Assembly (NCBI GenBank): GCA_026874595.1
Contig: CM049307.1
Location: forward strand, 37,924,862 to 37,988,861
Direction: 5' to 3'
DNA from: Sipunculus nudus
Lineage: Eukaryota; Annelida; Sipuncula; Golfingiida; Sipunculidae
Length of the DNA: 64,000 bases
Position numbers and translations under genes: made by a program. Below, piece by piece: positions 37,201 through 48,700 of the stretch. The notes under the pieces are model-generated. The model saw only the letters and a program-made list of their open reading frames with translations, was not told where the DNA came from and did not search any database. Position 1 is the first letter of the stretch. Each line of letters opens with the position of its first letter.

Positions 37201-40200
37201 AGATGCCAGAGTATCCCCAGACATAGTAGGCCCCCCCCCCCCCCACCCTTTAAGAATAGGCCCCCATTTTTTTTAGCAGCATATACTGACACTTGGCAAG
37301 CAATTATTGTTTCGTCCATCTATCAATCCACAATCTTTTTGAAGATGTTGGTCCTGTGACCTTGACCTTTGACCTCATGACCCCAAAATCAATTCGGGTC
37401 TTGCTTTTCCAAAGGGACATATACAAGTCAAGTTTGAAATCTATACATCAATAAAAGCAGGAATTATCCAGAAACTAATTTTTGGACAGATGGCTCCTGT
37501 GACCTTCACCTTTGACCTTGTGACCTCAAAACTGATAGGGTTCTTCCTCTCTTGGCAGGTGAACTATATGTGCAAGATGAAAGGTCTGAGATGAAATGTT
37601 TGGCTGAAAATGCATCCATATCTTTTTAAATAGTATCCTGTGACCTTGACCTTTTACCTCATGACCCCAAAATCAATTTGGGACTTGCTTTTCCAATGGG
37701 ACATATACAAGTCAAGTTTGAAATCCATATGGCTATCAACACTGGAGATATCATAAGAGGTGTGTGGTTTTCACCAAATATGGACACATTAAAGGTCAAG
37801 GCCACTCTCATGGTAAAGGTCATGACCCAAATGGAAATAGACCTCATCCCATAACCCATCTCTCTACATCTAATATGAAAGAAATCTGTCCATTAGTTTT
37901 TGACTTATAATGCTTACAGTACTGTCAAGTGGCAATTATGGGGGTATTAAAAGGCGTAAAAACAAGAAAAGGATAAAAGGTGGCACCACCAGTTTCCGGT
38001 ATATCGCAAGGCTATCCAAGATCTTTGGTCTCCTTGATTTTTGGACCAGTCCATGCAAGCTTACTTGAGATATTTAAGAATTTGTGTTATTTTCAGCAAA
38101 AATGGACCTAATCAAGGTCAAGGTCACTCTCCTAGCATAGGTCATGACCCCATTTTAAATAGGCTTCGTCCCCTTACCTATATCTATACAAATGTAAAGT
38201 TTGAAAAAGATCAGTGAAATATTTTTTGAGTTATCCCGCTCACAAGTTTTTTCTGCGGCGGCAGGAGGGACCGTCGTGAAACCATAGTATCCCGACTTTG
38301 TCTGGGGATACAATAAACATCATCCAATAACCCATATCTATGTATATGCATAATATGAAAGAAATCTGTCCATCAGTTTTTGACTTATAATTTGCTCAGA
38401 GTACTGTAAAGTGACAATGATGGGGTATTAAACGGCACGAAAACAAGTAAAAGAATAACAGGTGGCACCACCTGTTTCCCGTACATGACAATAGTATCCA
38501 AGATCTTTGATCAAGTTGATTTTTGGACCAATCCATGCATCCCTTATTGAGATATTAATGATTTTGTGTAATTTTCACCATATATGGCAATATTAAAGGT
38601 CAAAGCCACTCTCATAGGAAAGGTCATGACCCCATTTATATATACATCATCCCATAACCCATGTCTATGTATATGCATAATATGGAAGAAATCTGTCTGA
38701 TAGTTTTTGACTTATAATGCTCATAGCACTGTTAAGTGGCAATGATGGGGGTATTAAACGGCACAAAAACAAGTAAAAGAATTACAGGTGGCGCCACCTG
38801 TTTCCGGTACATGACATTACTATCCAAGATCTTCTGTTAAGTTGATTTTTGGACCAATCCATGCATTCCTTATTGAGATATTAATGATTTTGTGTGATTT
38901 TCACCATATATGGCAATATTCAAGGTCAAGGCCACTCTCATAGGAAAGGTCATGACCCCAATTTGAAAAAATATCATCCCATAACCCATATCTATGTATA
39001 TGCATAATATAAAAGAAATCTGTCCATTAGTTTTTGACTTATAATGCTCACAGTACTGTAAAGTGGCAATTTTGGGGTATTAAACGGCACGAAAACAAGA
39101 ATAATAGGTGGCGCCACCAGTTTCTGAAACACGACAATCCTATCCATGATCTTCCATCAACTTGATTTTGGGATCAATCCATGCAAGATTTTTTTGAGAT
39201 ATTTAAGAATTTGTGTGATTTTCCCCCCAATTGGACCTAATCAAGGTCAAGGACACTCTCCTAGTAAAGGTCATGACCTCATTTAAATAGGCGTTGTCCT
39301 CTCACCCATATCTATACATATACCATGTTTGGTAAAGATCCGTGAAATATTTTTTGAGTTATCATGCCAACAAGATTTATATGCGGTGGCGGCGGCGGCG
39401 GGACCGGTATGAAAACATAGTATCCCCCAACTTTGTCTGGGGATACAATAATATTATTTATTTATAATAATCAATTTGTGTGATTTTCCCCCCAATTGGA
39501 CTTAATCAAGGTCAAGGACACTCTCCTAGTAAAGGTCATGACCTCATTTAAATAGGCGTTGTCCTCTCACCCATATCTATACATATACCATGTTTGGTAA
39601 AGATCCGTGAAATATTTTTTGAGTTATCATGCCAACAAGATTTATATGCGGTGGCGGCGGCATCGGGACCGGTATGAAAACATAGTATCCCCCAACTTTG
39701 TCTGGGGATACAATAATGTTACATCCCTGACAAAAAATCTCTAGCTTCAGCAATCCTCTTGTTAAGGGAGTAAATATATTTCTTGATTTTTTTAAAAAGT
39801 GCATTATGTTTGGGCCCATAACTTAAAACAATTACGCAATACTGACATCATTTCTGGCATGTGCATAGCGAATGTATAGAAAAATATGTATATTATATAT
39901 GATCAAAGTCAGATCAGTGGTTTTGATATTAGGCAATCTTACAGTGTAACAATGGGTTTTTAATGGAAAAAATGAAGTTTTTCATTAATATTTCGAAGGA
40001 ATTAAGTCCTAGTGATCGAATTCTCGGCATGGTAGGGGATTTTGGAGACATCTTACTGTATGCTAAATTTAAGGAACTTAGAGCTGAACTTTAGAGCATA
40101 ACTTTAAGCTGGGAAGCTGAGCTTTAGCAAACTGCATAACACTAGCTTGATGTAAACTTGATGTGACATGGTGCTTGAAAACTTGAATAAAATCTACAGT

Positions 40201-42748
40201 TTTTGGTTTCAAATTTTTGGTGTTAACAGACAAAATGCTAACAAAAACATGCTGTGTAAACTAAACCCATGGTACTTACAGGAAAAAAACGTGCCATGGT
40301 CAAACTTGGGCAAAATTTAAGGTACCAATTTTATATTTTTGCCAATATTTAAAGATATTTAACAGATTTTGATCTAATTTTTGGTTTACAATTAAATTTT
40401 GATCAATTCAAGTTGTATTACTGAAAAAAAGTCCCTACCTTTAACACTTTTGAACTTAAGTGACCAAATATCTTTCCTGATTTTTTTACAAAGTCCATTA
40501 TATTTGGGCCCATAACTTTTTTAAATTTAATAATACTGACTTAATTTCTGGCATGTACATAGGAACTATATAGAGGAATATTTATGGTAAATATGAAGAA
40601 AACCAGATGAGTGGTCTTGATATTAGGCAGTCCTGAAGTGTGAAAATAGATTTCTAATAAAAAATTGAGGTTTTTCCTTAATATCTCGAAGGAACGAAGT
40701 CCTATTGACCCAATTTTTGGCATGGTAGGAGATTTTTGGGACATCTAACTGTATGGCAAAATTCAGATTCGTAGGTCCAATGGTGTCGAAACGTGCCAGT
40801 CTTACGGACGGACATCCGGACAGACAGATGGACGGACAGACAGCTAGACTGACAATGGACCATGACTATAGCTCAGATGACTTATAGTCAGCTGAGCTAA
40901 AAACAGAACTTAGGTTACAGGACAATAGGGATAGGTTTTGTTATGAAGACTTTAAGGGCAAGTAGGTTTTGGTAAAAGTAGTCTGGCCAACAGGATTGGG
41001 TATTGTAATATGATGAGCTTAAGACGTTCAAATCATGTTAATAGGATTTTTTTGAGAAAAAAATTCATGCTGTTTGGTTGATATTTAAATGTTAGGTTAT
41101 TACAACTCTAGGGCAGCATACATGCTAAAATGTTAAATCTCATTTAGTGGATATGCTTACACATAGAAGAGGTCTTATTAATGTCTCCTCAATTTCCAGC
41201 TTGCTCTGAAAATGGTCAGTGTAACATGTAAGTGTTATCAAACTAATTCATTATTTCAGAAAACCCTTGTGTGTCTAGTGGCACAACCCATATAATAATG
41301 TACAATTTCATTTATAATAAAACTATTTATAACAAATAAAACAAATAATATATCTAAACAGGTGTTATTGCACTACTTTAAAATACACCCAGGGTTAAGA
41401 AAAATATGTATAATAGCTGAGGGCACATTTAAACATATGTTTTTCAAACATATTGACCCTACACTTTATGCCATCAGATCTTTTATTATTTTGATTAAGT
41501 GTCACAACAGATACAATAAATTCACAGAGCAAGGTCAAATGACTGATCATGTGACCACCCATCAGGGATCATGTGACAGGAACAGGAAGCAGTAACTTAC
41601 CCAAGGAATGGTATAAGCTGCACGAGGTTAGCCTTGTCCAGCACCTGTTCAATGTCTGCCTGTAACAGCAGACTTATAGCTTGCCTCAGGTACCTCTCCA
41701 GCTGCTTTCTTCTCTCTTCGACAAACTTCGGATCCTACAGAATAAAAATAATGATTTTATAAAATTTTAAATGAATGTCTCAATGATCCTATTCATTTGA
41801 TAAGGGAGCACACAAATACACACACATTATATAAGATTGCTTTACAGTGAAACCTAATGTTATGAGACCACCTATGGGACTGACCAAAGTGGTCTTAATT
41901 CACAGGTGGTCTTAAAAGTTAGGTAAGTTACAATCAATTTGAATGCTTTCTGTTTACCTAAGGGTGGTCTGATCAGACAATTGTCTTTCAACATTAGTGT
42001 ATTCAACTTATAAGTCCTGTAAATCAGTCTTCAACAAATTCATCCCTAAGGACCACAGCTACAGTATTTTGAAAATTCTGTAGAACAGGACATACCTTTG
42101 ATCCAAGAGTCTTCTTCGGTGGGAAAGGCACACGTTTTAGTGATAAGTTTCTTTTCTTGTGGTTTGTATGGAAGGACAGGAAGTCGGTGTACCTCCTGTA
42201 GACATTCCACTCCTCGTCCCGGATCCTGACAAAAATCTGCAAATAAATCAAGTAAAATCAGGAATTCCTCCAGTTGATCTCAGGCATATCATGTTGTATG
42301 CACATATAAAACCTCCAGGTATTAGTTTTTGGTATAAGTTTGGTAATGTCATTCTTCATTTGTAATCAATGATGCATTTCCATTATTATCTGAGAATGTT
42401 TCTTATTGCTTACATCCACAAAGAAAGCTTTAAGCTACACCATAACATATAGCTACAAGTTAAAAATCTTAAATGAATTGACTATATCTGACTCCTTAAC
42501 CTTAACTGGATTTGTCTGAGGAAGAGAGTCAGTTCTGCACATATAACAAACACAGATTATGTGTCCCATGTGATTTCTGGTAAAATATCCTTGTTGAAGA
42601 AACTGCAAATTGTGAACTCAGGTTTTGCATGATTAACCCAATTCTTTTACCAAAACTAACCTGATAAACATGGAATGCATCATATCCAGATCCTTTCAGG
42701 AATGCAGAAGGTATCCAAATGTTCACTAATGGTCGAGTAACACTAGAA
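34259..42748 (-). CDS. SNX29: SNX29 PX-domain and C-terminal exons (four)
   Basis: The PX domain spans 42,661-42,748, 42,096-42,236 and 41,601-41,734. Motifs are LVNIWIPSAFLKG, DAFHVYQIFVRIRDEEWNVY, RRYTDF (the Arg-Arg-Tyr of the phosphoinositide pocket), the proline loop PFPPKKTLGSK and FVEERRKQLERYLRQ. The first Arg of RRY normally contacts the 3-phosphate. The last coding exon, 34,259-34,334, gives a lysine-rich tail (VKSKKKQKKKDRARQQQ) and TAG. It is 7.3 kb from its neighbour, but the phase (GG^G) and its Lys-rich tail support it. Confidence 0.92.
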
Positions 42749-45700
42749 CTGAAAATACAAGAGGTCATCCTTATCACATTATGAGAGTGTTTATTTAAAC
42801 ACTGGAACTGAACTGTTCACATGAATTACTGTGGTTGCCTTTTTGTTCGCGAGGGTTTTAATTTCGCGATATTCGCGAATGGGAAATAATCGCAAAAATG
42901 AAACCCTCGGGAATAATTGGCCAATGGATTACGTCCTTCTTATTTAATGTAGCCAATATTTGTATGGGAATAGATTAGAACAATGAGAATTGTTATAATA
43001 AGTTACATCCATGCAGGTATAGGGAAAACGTTCCCCTTAATTTGAACTTAACTACCTGTGCTTTGTGTTTGGGCCCATCGTTATATGAGAAAAATATCAC
43101 AAACTCATGACTTATGCTCAATTTATAACACACATAGGTATGGCTTTACCAAATATTTGGGTTCTGGTGAGATCGCGAAAATGAAACCCTCGCGAAACAT
43201 TAAAAATTGAAAAATCGCGAAATTTCAGCCTCGCAAATATGAAGCCAACCACAGTATCTAATATAAACATGGTTCATATATCCTGGTACATGTGAGCATA
43301 CATAATATATCCAATCATCATACAGAGGTTACTGTTTACTGTTTACATACATGCAAATTCTTATATGTAAAATACATATATGCTTGAGCTTAAAGACCTA
43401 CCTGTCACCGTCTGTGTTCAGACTGCTAGCATCCATGTCATGTAAGTCTTCAGGTAACTGCAAATGAAAATGTATCAGCATTCAAGCATTACATCTAGCT
43501 AAAACAAGTATTAAACTGTACTCTAAATAAACAGGAAACCACAAATCAACCTGGGACTTAATATACTGGTTCCATAATCAACTAATATCTAAAGATGTAA
43601 CCATGATGGCATGATGAAAAGTTCATTCCTTTTTTTTAAATGATTTAATTAACTACTAATGAAGATGTATTACAGGTTGTAATCTGGTATAGTGTTGACT
43701 TACCACGCCTCTGAAGTGTGTCAGCTGTGAGGACCTGAGACTCAGTAGTCTTGTGATTTAGAGGTCAACTTGAACAGAAGTTTATTCATTAAGAGAATAC
43801 TTACTGGTCCTCTGAGGTGAGTCAGTTCATCCCGAAGCCTGCGGACCTGAACCTCCTTGAGTGTTAGCTGACGTCGGATCATTTCATTGAACTCCATCAA
43901 CTCTCCATGCATCTCTGCCACCTGAAATTATAACAGGTAATAAGTCCCATATCACACGGTGAGCAAACATTCTAAATCAACCTGTACAAACAAATAGCAT
44001 ATCAAATACCACATCTGATCATGTGTCTGATGAAATCTTGTCAATAATTTTTATCCTGCATGAAAATACCTAAAATACTTGACTCCTTGCAAGCAGGTTG
44101 AATTCCAATCTTAATATTGTGATATTAATAGTGTTTCTGTCAACTGACAACAAACACATTTTAAAATGTGTTAAAAAGGACACTACAATTGTTTTATTTA
44201 TCTTTAACATTGGCTGCCCACTGAAAAATGATACATTGAAAGCTTATGTATGAAATGATGAAAAAGAAAGTAAACATTGTAAATACAAAATATAGCTTGA
44301 GAGAATATGATTTGACACCCTAAGAAATTTTTTCAAGTTAACATGGTTAAAAAAGTCCAAAGCATCAGAAAATGTAATAAATACCATGGCTGAATGGTCT
44401 CACCTGAACTAACTTCTTTTCATATTCACTTGCTTCATAACTATAATCAATGCTTGGCTTAGGAGGAGGAATCGCTGGTTGTATCTCCTCCAGGTGTATA
44501 CCATCTATATCTATAAAATGTTACAAACAGGCTATCATTAATCAAGAAAATACTTACAAAAACATGTCTGATAATGAAAATGCTTGAAAAAGAGATCTCT
44601 TAATGACTATGATGAAGGGATCCTTAAAAATAATTTCGCACAAACTGAAAAAAAAGTCACCTGGTAGTACAAAAACAGACACAGATATCTGTTGATTAAT
44701 TCAAAATCCAAAGATTGCAGTTATGAAAGGGAACCATCATTATATGCAGTTATTATGATACAGTGTACTACTATTCCATATGGATGAGCTGAATTTATCT
44801 TCAACTGATCCCCTTGATTTCTTGATAAAATTTGTTGATGATGGAGCTCATGGCCATGTAATTGTACATACCTTTATCAATACAACTGCCACTTTATAGA
44901 CATAAGATGGTCATGATTAGATGGATTTGAAAACTGACAGGTTTAAAAATAAATTCTGAATGTAATTAATACCAATCGTAAAACAATTATTTAATGCCAC
45001 CAGCTTTAAATTATATGACAAATGCTGATTTATCTTCACTCATATCCAAATACAATGACTACTTACCTTCTACCTTAGCACCTTGTCTCCTCAGCATCTG
45101 TACAGCACTGACATACTTCTTCAACTGATGCTTCAGCACATCATTCTCCCTGCATTAACATGTATCACTTTAACAATTTACCTTACAGGTGATCTAATTA
45201 AAAATCTCAAAGTGATTTTATCAGTTCAACTTGAAATACATATTACTTCTAAGTATGATTTTATCAATTTAGTTTCTGAGTAATTTAAATTAACCAGGTA
45301 TGATTTAATCTTAATGAAAACTTATTTATTATCCAGGTATGCTATTATATGTATAAACTGTGCTTGATCTGATTAATTATCTACAAGTTTCATCTTTAAG
45401 TGATAAAATTAATTAACAGATGATAAATTATCTAAGTGGGATTTTATCCATTTAAATTAACTATCCAGGTGTGACCTCATCAACTTACCTGGTGAGTGAC
45501 CTAATTCTGTCTTGGTCCTCCTCCTGTCGTGCCATGTGTTTTTCCTTAAGCTCGTCGATCTCCACTCGTAATGCTGCAGACATTTCCTGTTCTTGTTCTA
45601 CCATCATCTTTAACAGGCTGTAATAAGCATGACAGGAATGAGTAATGTCCAGCTATTACTGCTTTGCTAGAAAGTAATGCTATATCCATAGATTTTCACT

Positions 45701-48700
45701 AAGATTCTTTAAGTGCACTTCTTGTATTTCCAAGAAATATTCATTTAAGGAAACTCTAGACTGAAATGTGATCGGGAAACTCTAGACTGAAATGTTATTG
45801 AGAGACTCAAGACAAAAAATGTTATTGGGAAAACCTGTGATAATTTGGGGGCTGTTGGATGAGCACTTATGTGAACACTGACTATGAATGTTACATTTAA
45901 TAATAACGTTAACGTACAAACGAGGATGCTGGATACTGGACAACGCCACACCATTGCATAAGCTCACAGGTTCGCTAACAAACGTGACTGAACATGACTT
46001 ACCTGTTCTGGTCCTCTACTTCATCCTTTCTAAGCATCATTGCTACTACAGCTTGTCTCAGTTCTCCTGTGACACAGAACAATGTGAAGTTTTGCAAATT
46101 AAAGTCAGTATATCACAATGAACACATCAACATATGGTAGTGGCTCCCTCTACTCAGAAGGCAGCTGAAGGTTGTTTTCTACCAAGAAAGCAAAGGATTA
46201 TGTTTTCAGCCATATTTGTTAGTCTGTTCTGTGTTAGATTTGCCTGCAGCCAACAGATAATGATAAGCACTGATATGATAATTATAAAATAAATTTTGAT
46301 GATAAAGTATACAATTCATGAACAAGTCAATAACACTATAAACTAAGGCATATATTTGAAGACATGATGACCATGGACTACATTGAAAACCAAGCTATAT
46401 AGTACACAGTACCTCTGTCATTTAGTCTCTGCTGCCAGTGACATAAAAAAAACTTTTTTTCTTAAGTTTTTTAATATCAAGGTTACGTACTTACCTGTTG
46501 ACATGGTTTCATGGGGAGGACTTGATGGGGGTTTGGGGTCTATACCGCCGTCTCCTTGGGTCCTCATTCCTTCACTGTAACTGGAAGACGAAATACACCT
46601 TCAAGGAACAGGTCTTTACCTTTAGTGACCAACTACTTAACTGAGGTTGGACTGCTGACTTACATTGTAATCAATCAATGGAGTGTTATGTAACCACTAA
46701 TAGGAAGTCTCATTCCATGGTACCTGTTATGGCTTGTTTAATGTTCACTGCTAATTAACCTAATTAACTTAACACCTTTAACTAGGGCAAGACTACGGAG
46801 TCAAACTGTCAATAATCAACTGCACCCCATCCACTAGATTTACCTCATCTAAACAATATATGGGTATGAAACCACAACTATATATTCAATTAAAATTTGA
46901 TGGAACCATCCAAACAGAAAACCTTTACAATTTCAGTATGAGTAGCCCACCTGTGTATATTTGACCTTCACTATGACAGGAGAAGGCTAAGTATGACTGG
47001 ATAAGCAATCTGTTACTACCTATTTCATGATACATTTACAGGCATCTGGTAATTATATATAATAATTTTTGTAAGCTATGAGACACCATGAACATATTCA
47101 CTGCTTATCGCTCTGACCTTTTTGCACAATACTTAACTATCTGGAACTGATGTGGCTTCCATTATGAGAGGAAGGCTATCAGTGCAATAAAACCTAAGGT
47201 CATTGAGATGTTATATGGCAAATATTTGTTAATACCTGGATGCTAGTCCTTTCTGAGCTATCTGCAGGGCAAATGCAGCATTTTCTGTAGCAGCACCATA
47301 TGCAGGGATTTCTTCTTCTACCACTGAAATATAGGAATAAAATAAATAAATTCTATAATGTGCTTTCCATTTCTATGACATTTATGCCATGCTGCTTCTG
47401 TTTCTAAGAGTTCTGCAGTCTCTTTCAATGACATAATTTATTTTCATGCATTGTGTCTGTTATATCAATTATCATTTTTCCTGGGAAATAGTTCATCTTT
47501 TTAATACTTTGACTCTTACAAAACTGGTAAAACATCCAATTTATAATTATAGATACTTTGTTATCAAAAGTGAATAAGTTTAAATGTGACAAATGTAACA
47601 TTTAAATTAGTGCCTTCCCAGAGTATATTTCCACTGTGGGACAGTAACTTATAAGATTATATTTCCCCTGTGTGACAGTACCTTCCATTATATATTTCCC
47701 CTGTGGAGGAGTCCTTTACTGGAGTATATTTCCAGTTGGAAAGTATTTTACCTAAGTATATTTCCCTTGTAGGAGAGTACTTTACCTGAGTATTTATACC
47801 CCGTGAGAGAGTACTTTAACCGCGTACATTTTCCATGTAGGAAAGTACTTTACCTGAGTATATTTCCCCTGTGGGACAGTACCAGAGTACATTTCCCCTG
47901 TGGGAGAGTTCTTTACCTGAGTATATTTCCCCTGTGGGACAGTACCTGAGTATATTTCCCCTGTGGGAGAGTACCTGGGTATATTCCCCCTGTGGCAGAG
48001 TACTTTACCTGAGTATATTTCCCCTGTGGGAGAGTACTTTACCGGAGTATATTCCCCTGTGGCAGAGTATTTTACCTGAGTATATTTCCCCTGTTGGAGA
48101 GTACTTTACCTGAGTATATTTCCCCTGTGGGAGAGTACCTGAGTATATTTCCCCTGTGGGAAAGTACCTGAGTATATTCCCCCTGTGGCAGAGTACTCTA
48201 CCTGAGTATATTTCCCCTGTGGGAAAGTACCTGAGTATATTCCCCCTGTGGCAGAGTACTCTACCTGAGTATGTTTCCCCTGTGGGAGAGTACTCTACCT
48301 GAGTATATTCCCCCTGTGGGAGAGTATTCTACCTGAGTATATTTCCCCTGTTGGACAGCACTTTACCTGAGTATATTCCCCCTGTGGCAGAGTACTTTAC
48401 CTGAGTATATTTCCCCTGTGGGAGAGTAAATGGACTCAAAAGGACCTTCTGTAGAGCCAAAGTCACGGCCAACAGGGGTTAAGTTTGATGTTATAAAATC
48501 TGCAGGTACTTCACTGTAATTGAATTGATATAAAGAATATTAGACCTACACTGATAAACCTGAATCAGTGAAATGCTAAATCAGCAAAGTTAAAGATTTA
48601 ATTTAAATAAAAAATTTAAGCATTATCATTTGTAATTTGTAATATTTCAAAGGTAAAGTTCATAAAATATATAGACATAAATGTCTTTTTCTTATGTTTT

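Larger units (their letters stand above)
37050..40110. mobile_element. Dispersed element copy 2, split by a nested insertion
   Basis: The left part (about 37,050-37,185) matches the start of copy 3 (AACGTGCCATGGTCAAA, GGGCAAAATTTAAGGTAC). The right part (about 39,725-40,110) resumes with TTGGGCCCATAACT, TCTGGCATGTGCATAG and TTTTGATATTAGGCA. Between them sits a 2.5-kb block of another family. The right part lacks the CAGACAGACGG and CAGCTGAGCT terminus present in copy 3. Confidence 0.65.
34335..41600 (-). other. SNX29: SNX29 last intron (7.3 kb), repeat-filled
   Basis: This is the largest SNX29 intron apart from the LINE-bearing one. It carries a TIR element (35,012-35,421), an interrupted dispersed element with a 2.5-kb tandem-rich insertion (37.05-40.11 kb) and a further copy (40,275-40,905). 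No exon-like sequence was seen between these. Confidence 0.8.

Noticed and set aside
47871-48113. Plus-strand ORF of 80 codons with LSIFPLWES repeats
   Set aside because: It is the antisense of the SNX29 minisatellite; its repeats follow the 29/34-bp unit.
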